A DNA stretch of 64,000 bases from Paenibacillus glycanilyticus NBRC 16618 (GTDB lineage Bacteria > Bacillota > Bacilli > Paenibacillales > Paenibacillaceae), in assembly GCF_004000805.1 (NCBI RefSeq), contig NZ_BILY01000018.1, forward strand, positions 56,684-120,683, in the 5' to 3' direction. Below are positions 25,254 to 33,733 of this stretch, piece by piece (position 1 is the first letter of the stretch; each line of letters begins with the position of its first letter). Position numbers and translations under genes: made by a program. A model generated the notes under the pieces. That model did not search any database. It was given only the letters and a program-made list of their open reading frames with translations, and was not told the origin of the DNA.

Positions 25254-26064
25254 GGAGCATGGCGCCCTTGCGGTTACGGCTCAGGAACGCCGCTGGCTTC
25301 TGATGATGCTGGAGCATCCGGAGGCGGCGGCTGCCCTATCGCCGGATACGCTGGATAAACTCCGGCAATGCCTTGGCGGCTCGGATGAACGCAACGATTC
25401 GCTGCGGTCCATTATTGTTGAAAAAGCAGGCAGCGCAGTTCCCTCTCTCTACCACCCGCTGCTGAGAACGCTTAGGCAGATGATTGTGAAGAAATCGGGC
25501 ATGCAGCTGCGCCATACGCGGAAGGACGGCTTCCTTCTTCCCAGCCAAACCGGCGTTCCGTATAAACTGGAGTATTCGATGGTAAAGCGCGAATGGTATT
25601 TGCTCTGGTACAACAGGAGAACGCGCTCCCTGATGACAACGAGACTGCGGAGTATTCATAGCGTGGAAGAAATGCCGGTAAGCGGGGAATTTTTCAATCA
25701 GGCGGCTGCAACGCTAGCCCAGCAGCTGGAAAAGCGCATGCAGCACGCCACGATTGAGATTATTCCGGATTACAACAAAGAATTATCCCGGATTTTGTAT
25801 GCTTTCTCTTGCTTTGACAAGCAGGTTCAATACGATGAGTTATCCGATACTTATACGATCAAGCTGACCTTTCTTGGCGACGAGACGGAATACGTGCTGT
25901 CCAAGCTCCGGTTTCTCGGTCTGCGCGTCCGCGTAACGGATCATCCCTATATGAAGTTCCGGATGCGCGAAGCGGCGCAGAAATCGTTAGCCCGTTACGG
26001 CTATTCGTCAGCCCTCGAAACGGCTGAGCACGATAACAGCGTTATGTCCGCCGAAGCCGAATGA
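25204..26064 (+). CDS. WYL-domain protein without HTH
   Basis: A 286-residue partner of the preceding regulator. The WYL core is visible at about 90-160 (YKLEYSMVKREWYLLWYNRRTRSLMTTRLRSI is its central part, with REWYLLWYN matching the WYL strand), and a WCX-like C-terminal part follows. No HTH is seen at the N-terminus, so DNA binding probably needs the first protein. Translation is likely coupled through the 50-bp overlap. Its last 57 bp overlap the end of convergent fabF. Confidence 0.8.
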   Translation: MNLFEKIFNYRMMAQLEEHGALAVTAQERRWLLMMLEHPEAAAALSPDTLDKLRQCLGGSDERNDSLRSIIVEKAGSAVPSLYHPLLRTLRQMIVKKSGMQLRHTRKDGFLLPSQTGVPYKLEYSMVKREWYLLWYNRRTRSLMTTRLRSIHSVEEMPVSGEFFNQAAATLAQQLEKRMQHATIEIIPDYNKELSRILYAFSCFDKQVQYDELSDTYTIKLTFLGDETEYVLSKLRFLGLRVRVTDHPYMKFRMREAAQKSLARYGYSSALETAEHDNSVMSAEAE

Positions 26065-27246
26065 ATTGGAAAGCCCGATGCGAAGCGGAGCAAACTGGGC
26101 ATTCGTAGGAACATTAGTCAATCCGCATTCCGGATCCAGCTGATCCAGGTTGATGGTTGGCGGCACGATTCCTTCGCGCAGACTTTGCAGGAGGGCAATC
26201 GCCTCAACGCCGCCTGCCGCTCCCAGCATATGGCCCAGCATCGACTTGTTCGCCGTTACCGCAATCCGGCTTTCCCCTTCCCCGAACAAACGGGTTATGG
26301 CCTGGCCTTCCGAGCGGTCTCCAAGACCCGTGCTTGTGGCATGCGCGCTTATGATATCCACTTCGTCCGGACGGATTCCCGCATCCGCAAGGGCTGTCCT
26401 CATCGCGGTGTAGGCACCGGTTCCTTCCGGATGGGTAGCAACAATGTGATAAGCATCCGAGCTTGCCCCGTAACCCAACACCTCGCCGTAAATCCGAGCC
26501 TCACGCTTCTTCGCATGAGTCAGAGACTCAAGGACAACGATCCCCGCTCCCTCCGACATGACGAATCCGTCACGGTTCCGGTCGAAAGGCCGGCTGCCCT
26601 TCGTTGGCTCATCGTTGCGGGAAGATAAAGCCTGCGCGTTGCCAAAGCTGGCAAGCGACAGTTCATTTACCGTTGCCTCTGCACCGCCCGCGATAACCAC
26701 ATCCGCTATACCAAGGCGGATAAGCCGCATCGCTTCGCCAATGGCCGTATTTCCGATGGAGCAGGCCGTAACCGGAGCAAGCGTAGGACCGGTTAATTGG
26801 TACCTGATACTGATTGAAGCTGCCGCCATATTAGCGATCATCATTGGCACCAGCATCGGGCTTACGCGTTCGGGACCGCGGGTGCGCAATATTTCGTCCT
26901 GCTCCATCAGCGTGCTTAATCCGCCAATCCCCGAACCGACATAAACGCCGACGCGATCGCGATCCACCACATCCAGCTTAAGTCCGGAATCCGTTATCGC
27001 CTGATCCGCGGCGGCAACGGCGAACTGCACGAAACGGTCCATCTTTCTTGCTTCCTTCCGGCCAAACAACGCTTCCGGATCAAAATCCTTCACGCTCCCC
27101 GCGATTTTCGTTTTCAGCCTTGCCGTATCGAAAGCATTTATGCTTGAAATACCCGACTCTCCCCGCTTCATCCGGGACCACATTTCATCAACCGATTGTC
27201 CAAGCGGCGAAATAACGCCCATTCCCGTAACCACTACTCGTTCCAT
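26008..27246 (-). CDS. fabF: Beta-ketoacyl-ACP synthase II
   Basis: A 412-residue condensing enzyme of fatty-acid elongation, full length. The Cys-His-His active site is visible: TACSIGNTAIGEA (Cys), ISAHATSTGLGD (first His) and ANKSMLGHMLGAAGGVEA (second His). The C-terminus GLSNSFGFGGHNAVIVL is typical. The ATG follows GGAGCTGATCTCT. It is a single gene rather than the usual fabH-fabF pair, so it may be an extra FabF. A FapR operator lies about 105 bp upstream. The 3' end overlaps the convergent WYL gene by 57 bp. Confidence 0.95.
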   Translation of the reverse strand: MERVVVTGMGVISPLGQSVDEMWSRMKRGESGISSINAFDTARLKTKIAGSVKDFDPEALFGRKEARKMDRFVQFAVAAADQAITDSGLKLDVVDRDRVGVYVGSGIGGLSTLMEQDEILRTRGPERVSPMLVPMMIANMAAASISIRYQLTGPTLAPVTACSIGNTAIGEAMRLIRLGIADVVIAGGAEATVNELSLASFGNAQALSSRNDEPTKGSRPFDRNRDGFVMSEGAGIVVLESLTHAKKREARIYGEVLGYGASSDAYHIVATHPEGTGAYTAMRTALADAGIRPDEVDIISAHATSTGLGDRSEGQAITRLFGEGESRIAVTANKSMLGHMLGAAGGVEAIALLQSLREGIVPPTINLDQLDPECGLTNVPTNAQFAPLRIGLSNSFGFGGHNAVIVLSRFEG

Positions 27247-27351
27247 AGAGATCAGCTCCTAAAAAGAATTATCACCCGAATTGCGGTGTTCGCTATTCAT
27301 GATGATTTTTGCCTCGTAAGCATTCGCTTAATGTATGTTCACACCTCAAAA

Positions 27352-27368
27352 TTAGTACCTGATATTAA
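27352..27368 (-). promoter_or_regulatory. FapR operator
   Basis: TTAGTACCTGATATTAA closely matches the FapR palindrome known from Bacillus (TTAGTACCTG followed by an inverted arm). FapR represses lipid-synthesis genes until malonyl-CoA rises. Its place upstream of fabF fits. Confidence 0.75.
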
Positions 27369-27394
27369 ATCATGTTGCCACATGAAGTATCCTA

Positions 27395-27423
27395 TTACAA
27401 GTTGTCGTTTATCCTAGTATAAT
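27395..27423 (+). promoter_or_regulatory. SigA-type promoter of the XRE/MmyB regulator
   Basis: TTACAA, a 17-bp spacer and TATAAT point toward the gene starting at 27460, whose ATG is 37 bp after the -10 box. Confidence 0.65.
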
Positions 27424-27459
27424 GAGTAACAGGATCACCATTTGGAGGTACTGCTCAAT

Positions 27460-28317
27460 ATGAATAACAAAACACGGCTCACCGCGCTTTCAAGCTTTCT
27501 GAAAAACCAACGGGCTAAGCTCACGCCCGAGGAGGTTGGTTTTCCCCCTGGCAGCCGGAGAAGAACGCCCGGCCTCAGACGCGAAGAGGTCGCGGCGCTT
27601 GCCGGCGTAAGCACCACCTGGTATACCTGGCTGGAGCAAGGACGGGATATTCAAGCTTCGCCAAATGTGCTGGATGCGATTGCGTCCGCCTTGCGTCTGA
27701 CTCACGACGAACGCAATTATTTGTACGGTCTAGCGATTGAGCCCGGAGCCGGTCCGTCCATCACGGCCGAATTGCCCGCTTACTCGTCGGATGCGGTTAG
27801 TCCGCCCCTGCGCAAAATCCTGCAGGAGCTTAGGCAATGCCCATCCATTATCTCGGATCGCCGCTGTCAGATTGTCGGCTGGAACGAAGCAGCCGCCCAT
27901 GTCTTTGTAGACTTTGCCCAGATCCCCGAGCAGGAGCGGAATATGATTCGCCTCTTGTTCACGCGGAAAGAGCTGCGCCGCCTTGCCGTCAACTGGAAGC
28001 AGTTCGCAAGCGGATTTCTGTCAATCTTCCGGGCTTATTACGGCCAATATGTAGAGGATAACTGGTATGATCAATTTCTGAAGGAAATGACGGGGCTGCA
28101 TCCGGACTTTCAGGAGCTATGGGAGCATAGCGAGGTACGGACGGCGCCAGAGGTTGTGCTGGAATTCCGGCATGCCAAAGCGGGGAAGATGCTCTTCCAT
28201 CTGACATCCTTGCAGCTGCAGGGCGGCTCGGATCTTCGCTGCAGCGTTTACACCCCTGCTCCGGACAGCGATACGGAAGAGAAATTAAGCAAGCTGATGC
28301 GCGGAAAGCCATCTTAG
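27460..28317 (+). CDS. XRE-family regulator with MmyB-type ligand domain
   Basis: A 285-residue regulator. The N-terminal HTH_31/XRE domain includes the family signature RRTPGLRREEVAALAGVST and WYTWLEQGRDIQAS. The C-terminal domain (about 110-280) is the MmyB-like ligand-binding PAS-type fold (CPSIISDRRCQIVGWNEAA, LLFTRKELRRLAVNW, HLTSLQLQGGSDLR). The ATG at 27460 follows GGAGGT by ten bases. In other bacteria such regulators bind fatty acids or control adjacent dehydrogenases; here its neighbours are fabF and a FAH-family enzyme. Confidence 0.92.
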   Translation: MNNKTRLTALSSFLKNQRAKLTPEEVGFPPGSRRRTPGLRREEVAALAGVSTTWYTWLEQGRDIQASPNVLDAIASALRLTHDERNYLYGLAIEPGAGPSITAELPAYSSDAVSPPLRKILQELRQCPSIISDRRCQIVGWNEAAAHVFVDFAQIPEQERNMIRLLFTRKELRRLAVNWKQFASGFLSIFRAYYGQYVEDNWYDQFLKEMTGLHPDFQELWEHSEVRTAPEVVLEFRHAKAGKMLFHLTSLQLQGGSDLRCSVYTPAPDSDTEEKLSKLMRGKPS

Positions 28318-28349
28318 CCTGAACCTCAGGCCAAGACGGCTTTCTTTTT
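28307..28349 (+). terminator. Terminator overlapping the regulator stop codon
   Basis: A 16-bp stem starting at AGCCATCTTAGCC contains the TAG stop and is followed by TTCTTTTT on the plus strand. Confidence 0.8.
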
Positions 28350-28360
28350 ACAATGTCCTA

Positions 28361-29227
28361 TTAAGCTTCCGCAACCATGCGGTTCGTTAGCGCGCCTAGC
28401 TTTTCGATCTCGATCGTGACGACATCTCCGTCTTGGAGATACACCTGTTTCTCCGGCGGATAACCCATCACGACGCCTTCCGGCGTACCGGTCAGAATAA
28501 TGTCTCCGGGTGATAACGTCATGCATTGCGAAATATAGCTGACGATTTCCTTGCAGTTAAAAATCATATCCGACGTATTCGAGTCCTGCCGGACCTCTCC
28601 GTTTACCGTGCAGCTGATCCGCAAAGCATTGGGATCGCCTACTTCATCCTTGGATACGAGGTAGGGACCTACCGGAGCGAATTTATCGCAAGACTTGCCC
28701 GCCAGCCACTGGCTTGTCCGGGTCTGAAGATCCCGGGCTGACAGATCGTTTGACGCACTGTAACCAAATACGTAATCGAGCGCATCGTCAACCGATACGT
28801 TTTTCGCCGTTTGTCCAATGACGATCGCAAGCTCTGCTTCGTAATCAACCTTTTGCGTCGACCGGGGCAGCGGTACATCTTCGCCATGTGCGGCAAGCGC
28901 GTTGCTGAATTTGCTGAACAGAATAGGGTATTCCGGCAGCGGCATATTCGTCTCTTCCGCATGCTTCCTGTAATTAAGTCCGATACAAATGATTTTCCCC
29001 GGCTCCGGCACGGATGGTCCAAAAACAATCTCCGACTCATCCACAAAACGTTCTTGCCGTTCCTTGGATTCTTCAACGTATTGCCGGAGCTTGCATAATT
29101 CCGCCTCTCCGCCCTGCAATAAGTCGTTTAAGGTCACATGGCCGGCATCAAGGATGCCTTTATCCGAACGTACGCCCAAACGGTAAGCAGAAGCCGCTGC
29201 CTTTTCCTTGAAATTGACTAATTTCAC
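28361..29227 (-). CDS. Fumarylacetoacetate hydrolase family protein
   Basis: A 288-residue FAH-family enzyme. The core motif IICIGLNYRKHAEETNMP is followed by the metal-binding EAELAIVIG region and by GYSASNDLSARDLQ and ILTGTPEGVVMG, which are typical of acylpyruvate hydrolases and 5-carboxymethyl-2-hydroxymuconate isomerases. It hydrolyses a C-C bond in a dicarbonyl compound; the substrate is unknown. I chose the GTG at 29227, nine bases after GGGAGGG, rather than an upstream ATG inside that site. Confidence 0.9.
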   Translation of the reverse strand: MKLVNFKEKAAASAYRLGVRSDKGILDAGHVTLNDLLQGGEAELCKLRQYVEESKERQERFVDESEIVFGPSVPEPGKIICIGLNYRKHAEETNMPLPEYPILFSKFSNALAAHGEDVPLPRSTQKVDYEAELAIVIGQTAKNVSVDDALDYVFGYSASNDLSARDLQTRTSQWLAGKSCDKFAPVGPYLVSKDEVGDPNALRISCTVNGEVRQDSNTSDMIFNCKEIVSYISQCMTLSPGDIILTGTPEGVVMGYPPEKQVYLQDGDVVTIEIEKLGALTNRMVAEA

Positions 29228-29286
29228 GAATAAGCCCTCCCAGTTCTCCAATGATCTGCAATAGATTCCTCCTTTATTATACAGTC

Positions 29287-30144
29287 TTAACCGTATCTCT
29301 TCAGCATCCCCAGAAATTTGCTGCCCGTCAGCGTTGGTGTTCCTGCATTGAGGCGGAATACCTCATCGGATCCTGGCTTGTTAATGCCGGGGTGCGTGGT
29401 GAAAAATAAAGTGACGCCCGCGTTTTTCTCAATCTGTTTAGCCGTCTTGTTAAACACGCCATACGGGAAAGCGATAAATTGATGCGTATTGCCCAGCTCC
29501 TCCTTCAGCCGTTTCTCCTCCAGCCGTGCATCGGCTTCTATGCGGGCTTTATATTCCGCGTTCGTCTCTACCCGGCCTTTGTCAGGCAGATAAATCGGAT
29601 TGCTCAGCTTTGGTCCGGTTTTATGACCTTTTTCATCAAGCGGGGCATAATCATGTTGGTTATACGTATGGCTATAAAAGCTGAAGCCTTCCGCTTTAAG
29701 CTTGCGCATGGTTTCCCAGGTCATATGCTTGGTGTGTACGTTCTGCTTGTCGCTGCTAGCGCCAATGATGAAATGGGCTGCGGTAAAACCATATTTTTTC
29801 ATAATCGGAACGGCGTATTGGTCAAAGCTCTCATATCCATCGTCAAACGTGATAACAACGGCATTATCGGGCACCTTGCCTTTGCCGCGCATGAAGTCCG
29901 CGAACTGCTCGATGCTGATGACATGGTAGCCGTTATCCTTCAGGATCTTCATTTGCGTGCCGAAACGGCTCGGTGATATCGTTGCCCCGCTCTCCGCTGC
30001 ATCAATATGATGATACATGAGGACAATAACTTTATCATTATAATGCGCGGCGCCGTTGGTAGCAGCGTCAAGCTGGTTGGTCGGCACCGGCCAAGCGATC
30101 ACGAACGCGATAGCAAGCAAGGCGGCAATCCATTTCCATTTCAC
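29287..30144 (-). CDS. Secreted polysaccharide deacetylase
   Basis: A 285-residue exported NodB-domain enzyme. A signal peptide (MKWKWIAALLAIAFVIAW) is followed by VIVLMYHHID, the catalytic/metal motif VITFDDGYESF (Asp pair), and the metal-His motif FSHTYNQHDYA. Members remove acetyl groups from peptidoglycan or surface glycans. The last section FPYGVFNKTAKQIEKNAG and TTHPGINKPG matches the IcaB/YadE-like branch. Its promoter (30187-30240) shares the four-box design with three nearby genes, tying it to an envelope regulon. Confidence 0.92.
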   Translation of the reverse strand: MKWKWIAALLAIAFVIAWPVPTNQLDAATNGAAHYNDKVIVLMYHHIDAAESGATISPSRFGTQMKILKDNGYHVISIEQFADFMRGKGKVPDNAVVITFDDGYESFDQYAVPIMKKYGFTAAHFIIGASSDKQNVHTKHMTWETMRKLKAEGFSFYSHTYNQHDYAPLDEKGHKTGPKLSNPIYLPDKGRVETNAEYKARIEADARLEEKRLKEELGNTHQFIAFPYGVFNKTAKQIEKNAGVTLFFTTHPGINKPGSDEVFRLNAGTPTLTGSKFLGMLKRYG

Positions 30145-30186
30145 TGCGTATTCCCCCTAGAAACGCGATTCATTCTTTACTGTCTT

Positions 30187-30240
30187 AGTATATGAAGCCG
30201 TTATCTCCAAAGCGTTTCCGGATTGTAACGAAACTGCAAA
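30187..30240 (-). promoter_or_regulatory. Four-box promoter (deacetylase)
   Basis: On the minus strand: TTTGCA, N5, GTTACA, N5, GAAACG, N5, GAGATA, N9, TATACT. The 11-bp steps are typical of sites for OmpR/PhoB-type regulators. Confidence 0.7.
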
Positions 30241-30263
30241 CATTCTCGGACAGGGAATCAAAA

Positions 30264-30306
30264 TAAAAAACTCCCCGAGCACCCAACGAAGGCGGCACGG
30301 GGAGTT
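30264..30306 (-). terminator. Terminator of stalk-domain gene 1
   Basis: AACTCCCCG and CGGGGAGTT pair across a 20-base loop; TTTTTTATTTT follows on the minus strand. Confidence 0.85.
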
Positions 30307-30318
30307 TACGAATGGTGC

Positions 30319-31800
30319 TTATTTCAATTTCGCTACACCTGTTGCGATCTGCTCGATTTGAGCCTTAGTCAGGCTGTTATCCGCGGAGCTGACGGTAACG
30401 TAACGGTCGTCGATTTGGAAGCTCAGCAGAGCGGTTTTGCTTGGCTTGAACCATTTTGCTTTTACCCCGTTTGGCAGCGTAACGGCTGTGCTGTCGTAAC
30501 CAACCGAGTAATCGCGCGGCGAAATTTGAACGGTCATGTGCTTGAACAAGAAGTTAACGGAATCTCCGCCCGTTACTTTTTGGAAGGCATCATTTTTCGT
30601 CATTAAAGATGGAGCGTAAGCTGTTGTATAGCCGTCGAACTTCGCAAACTCGTCTTTAATCGCGTTTGCTTGAGCGGTCGTATACGTTACCTTTGCCAGA
30701 TCGGATTGGGCAGCGCCTACTTTTGTAACGGTAACGGCTACTTTTTCCAAGCGTGCATGAGTCAGATTAGCGTTTGGCGAACTTAAAGTAACGTAACGGT
30801 CATCTACTTTCAGCGTCAGCATGTCTGTACCGTTTAACGTGTACCATTTCGCTGTTGCGCCGTTAGACAGCGTTACCTTTGTGCCTTCGTATTTGAAGGA
30901 GTAATCACGCGGCGACACGTTCACCGTCATATTCTCAAAAATGATGTTTACGCCGTCCTCGGTTGCTGCGGTTTTCTTCAGAACATCGCCGTTAACCATC
31001 ATTTGAGGGGCATAAGCGGCTTCGAAGCCGTCAAAGCCGGCAAATGCTTTTTTGAGCTCATCAAGCTGCGCTGCTGTGTACAAAACCTTTACCAGATCGG
31101 ATTGAGCAACGCCTACCTTCGTTACGCTTGCCGCCGCTTTTTCTACCTGGGATTTGTTCAGCTTCCCGTTTGGCGAGCTGACCGTTACGTATCGGCCGTC
31201 TACTTTAACAGTCAGCGTGTCTTGGCCGCTTACGTTGTACCATTTAGCTGTCGCGCCGTTAGACAGCGTTACGTTTGTACCGTCGTAGTCATGCGAGTAG
31301 TCGCGCGGCGATACGTTGACGGTCATATTGGCGAAAAGCAGGTTCACGCCGTCACTTGTTGCCGCTACCTTTTGAAGAGCATCACCTTTGATCATCATTT
31401 GCGGAGCGTATGCCTCTTCGAAGCCGTCAAAACCGGCAAATGCTTTTACGATTTGATCAAGCTGGGCAGCCGTGTAATTCGTCAATACCCATTGATCCGT
31501 TGTGCTTGTGCCGATATAGATGGTGTTTGTTTTGCTGTCGTATTGGATTGGCGTATTCAGCGCGTTGGACAATGCGCGAACCGGCAAATAAGTCGTGTCA
31601 TGATACGTGATTGGCGAAAGCTTATTGCCGTTCTCATCCTTAGGAATATACGTGCTGCCGTTGATTTTGAAGCCAATGCCGTGGTTCAGGAACGCATTGA
31701 TCTTCTCCATGTTTGTTCCGGCGAACGCGCCGGCTGCTCCCGATACCGTCATGCCTGCGATCATCATCGTTGCGACTGTTCTTTTCATGCTTTTGTTCAT
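30319..31800 (-). CDS. Secreted stalk-domain protein with three internal repeats (copy 1)
   Basis: A 493-residue exported protein. Signal peptide MNKSMKRTVATMMIAGMTVSGAAG is followed by a copper-amine-oxidase-type stalk domain (TYLPVRALSNALNTPIQYD) and three repeats of about 110 residues. Each repeat starts YTAAQLD, contains FAGFDGFE.AYAPQ and NVSPRDYS, and ends in DDRYVTVSSP. The repeats have no recognised fold and hold no catalytic signature, suggesting an extracellular binding or structural role. The next gene upstream is a close paralogue of identical length. The ribosome site is AAAGGAGATTATAAAG. Confidence 0.85.
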   Translation of the reverse strand: MNKSMKRTVATMMIAGMTVSGAAGAFAGTNMEKINAFLNHGIGFKINGSTYIPKDENGNKLSPITYHDTTYLPVRALSNALNTPIQYDSKTNTIYIGTSTTDQWVLTNYTAAQLDQIVKAFAGFDGFEEAYAPQMMIKGDALQKVAATSDGVNLLFANMTVNVSPRDYSHDYDGTNVTLSNGATAKWYNVSGQDTLTVKVDGRYVTVSSPNGKLNKSQVEKAAASVTKVGVAQSDLVKVLYTAAQLDELKKAFAGFDGFEAAYAPQMMVNGDVLKKTAATEDGVNIIFENMTVNVSPRDYSFKYEGTKVTLSNGATAKWYTLNGTDMLTLKVDDRYVTLSSPNANLTHARLEKVAVTVTKVGAAQSDLAKVTYTTAQANAIKDEFAKFDGYTTAYAPSLMTKNDAFQKVTGGDSVNFLFKHMTVQISPRDYSVGYDSTAVTLPNGVKAKWFKPSKTALLSFQIDDRYVTVSSADNSLTKAQIEQIATGVAKLK

Positions 31801-31858
31801 CTTTATAATCTCCTTTAAGGTTGAATTTGTTTTTTGTTTGAAGCTCCTTACAGACTTC

Positions 31859-31912
31859 AGTATAGATTCGCGTTATCTCGAAACCATTTCGAGCTTGTAA
31901 CGAAGCTGTAAA
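31859..31912 (-). promoter_or_regulatory. Four-box promoter (stalk copy 1)
   Basis: On the minus strand: TTTACA, N5, GTTACA, N5, GAAATG, N5, GAGATA, N9, TATACT, the same spacing as the three related promoters. Confidence 0.75.
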
Positions 31913-31947
31913 CCTTTCTGTCCAAGCCGTACCGATACTTTGGGGAC

Positions 31948-31987
31948 AAAAAAATCCCCGCACAGCTGGGAAGCCGCGCGGGGATTG
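31948..31987 (-). terminator. Terminator of stalk-domain gene 2
   Basis: AATCCCCGC and GCGGGGATT pair; TTTTTTTG follows on the minus strand, so each paralogue is its own transcription unit. Confidence 0.85.
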
Positions 31988-32000
31988 CAGAAAGAAAAAC

Positions 32001-33482
32001 TTATTTCAGTTTCGCTACGCCTGTTGCGATTTGCTCGATTTGAGCCTTAGTCAGACTATTATCAGCGGAGCTGATAGTTACGTAACGGTCGTCGATTTGG
32101 AAGCTCAGCATAGGCGTGCTGCTTGGCGTAAACCATTTTGCTTTTACCCCGTTAGGCAGCGTCACAGCTGTGCTGTCATAACCAACCGAATAGTCGCGCG
32201 GCGAGATTTGAACGTTCATGTGCTTGAACCAGAAGTTGACGGAATCTCCGCCCGCTACTTTTTGGAACGCGTCGTCTTTCGCCATTTTTGTTGGGACATA
32301 AGCCGCCGTAAAGCCGTCGAATTTCGCAAATTCGTCTTTAATGGCTTTAATTTGAGCCTCCGTATACGCTACGGTTGCCAGATCGGTTTGCACAGCGCCA
32401 ACTTTAGCTACGCTAACCGCTACTTTTTCCGCTTGCGCTTTGGTCAACGTTTTGTTCGGCGAGCTAACCGTTACGTAACGGTCATCTACTTTCACAGTCA
32501 GCATGTCCGTGCCGTTTACGTTGTACCATTTCGCTTTCGCTCCATTAGACAGCGTTACGTTCGTGCCGTCGTATTCGAAGGAGTAATCTCGCGGCGATAC
32601 GTTTACCGTCATGTTTTTGAAGAGAAGGTTTACGCCGTCAGCGGTAGCTGCCGTTTTTTGCAGCGCATCGCCTTTAACCGTTACTTGCGGCGCGTATGCT
32701 GCTTCGAAGCCGTCAAAGTTGGCGAACGCTTTTTTCATTTCATCCAGTTGAGCGGCCGTGTACGATACAGATGCCATATCGGATTGCACGGCGCCAATGC
32801 TAGTTACGGCAGCCGCTACTTTTTCCGCTTGCGCTTTGCTCAAGGCTTTGCTTGGCGAGCTAACCGTTACGTAACGGTCATCCACTTTTACGGTAAGCAT
32901 GTCAGTCCCGTTTACGTTGTACCATTTTGCTTTAGCGCCATTGGATAGCGTTACGTTCGTACCGTCGTATTCGAAGGAGTAATCGCGCGGCGATACGTTT
33001 ACCGTCATATTCTTGAAGGTAAGGTTTACGCCGTCATTCGTTGCCGCTACTTTTTGCAAAGCGTCGCCTTTGATCAGGATTTGCGGAGCGTAAGCCGTTT
33101 CGAACCCTTCAAAGCCGGCGAATGCTTTCTTGATCTCATCGAGCTGTGCCGCCGTGTAGTTTGCCAAGACCCATTGATCGGTTGTGCTTGTACCGATGTA
33201 GATTGTGTTCGTTTTGCTGTCGTACTGGATTGGCGTGTTCAGTGCGTTCGAAAGCGCGCGAACCGGAAGGTAAGTGGTGTCATGATAAGTAATTGGCGCA
33301 AGCGTTTTGCCGTTCTCGTCTTTTGGAATATAAGTGCTGCCGTTAATTTTAAAGCCGATGCTGTGGTTCAGGAACGCGCTGATTTTTTCCATGCTTGTGC
33401 CGGCGTATACGCCTGCTGCTCCGGATACCGTCATACCCGCGATCATCATAGTTGCGACGGTTCTTTTCATGTTTTTGTTCAT
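32001..33482 (-). CDS. Secreted stalk-domain protein with three internal repeats (copy 2)
   Basis: A 493-residue paralogue of the protein at 30319, alike from the signal peptide (MNKNMKRTVATMMIAG) to the last residues (IEQIATGVAKLK). Its three 110-residue repeats are more alike to one another than those of copy 1; for example the first two both carry SFEYDGTNVTLSNGAKAKW. This suggests recent internal homogenisation. It has the same promoter design and its own terminator. A tandem duplication is the simplest origin. The function is unknown; an envelope-binding role is inferred from the stalk domain and export. Confidence 0.85.
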   Translation of the reverse strand: MNKNMKRTVATMMIAGMTVSGAAGVYAGTSMEKISAFLNHSIGFKINGSTYIPKDENGKTLAPITYHDTTYLPVRALSNALNTPIQYDSKTNTIYIGTSTTDQWVLANYTAAQLDEIKKAFAGFEGFETAYAPQILIKGDALQKVAATNDGVNLTFKNMTVNVSPRDYSFEYDGTNVTLSNGAKAKWYNVNGTDMLTVKVDDRYVTVSSPSKALSKAQAEKVAAAVTSIGAVQSDMASVSYTAAQLDEMKKAFANFDGFEAAYAPQVTVKGDALQKTAATADGVNLLFKNMTVNVSPRDYSFEYDGTNVTLSNGAKAKWYNVNGTDMLTVKVDDRYVTVSSPNKTLTKAQAEKVAVSVAKVGAVQTDLATVAYTEAQIKAIKDEFAKFDGFTAAYVPTKMAKDDAFQKVAGGDSVNFWFKHMNVQISPRDYSVGYDSTAVTLPNGVKAKWFTPSSTPMLSFQIDDRYVTISSADNSLTKAQIEQIATGVAKLK

Positions 33483-33593
33483 TTTAATTATCTCCTTTGA
33501 ATTTGAATTTGTTTTTTATTTCCGAACTTCTAACCTTTTTTCTCTGTCTTTTTATAACCTGTTTCTTTTTGTTTGAAGCTCCTTACTGACTTC

Positions 33594-33647
33594 AGTATAG
33601 AGCGTTGATATCTCCAAAAAATTTCGGGCTTGTAACGAACCTGTAAA
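33594..33647 (-). promoter_or_regulatory. Four-box promoter (stalk copy 2)
   Basis: On the minus strand: TTTACA, N5, GTTACA, N5, GAAATT, N5, GAGATA, N9, TATACT. Confidence 0.75.
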
Positions 33648-33690
33648 CAAATTTTTCATCCGCGCTCTCCTTCGCTAGTTCGATGGGCAC

Positions 33691-33717
33691 AAAAAAACCG
33701 GATCGTCTGATCCGGTT
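33691..33717 (-). terminator. Terminator of the lipoprotein gene
   Basis: AACCGGATC-GTCT-GATCCGGTT with a T tract on the minus strand. Confidence 0.9.
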
Positions 33718-33733
33718 TTCCTGCACTCCTTAC

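Noticed and set aside
31003..33500. Long plus-strand frames of 150-305 residues
   Set aside because: They are antisense to the repeated stalk-domain genes.
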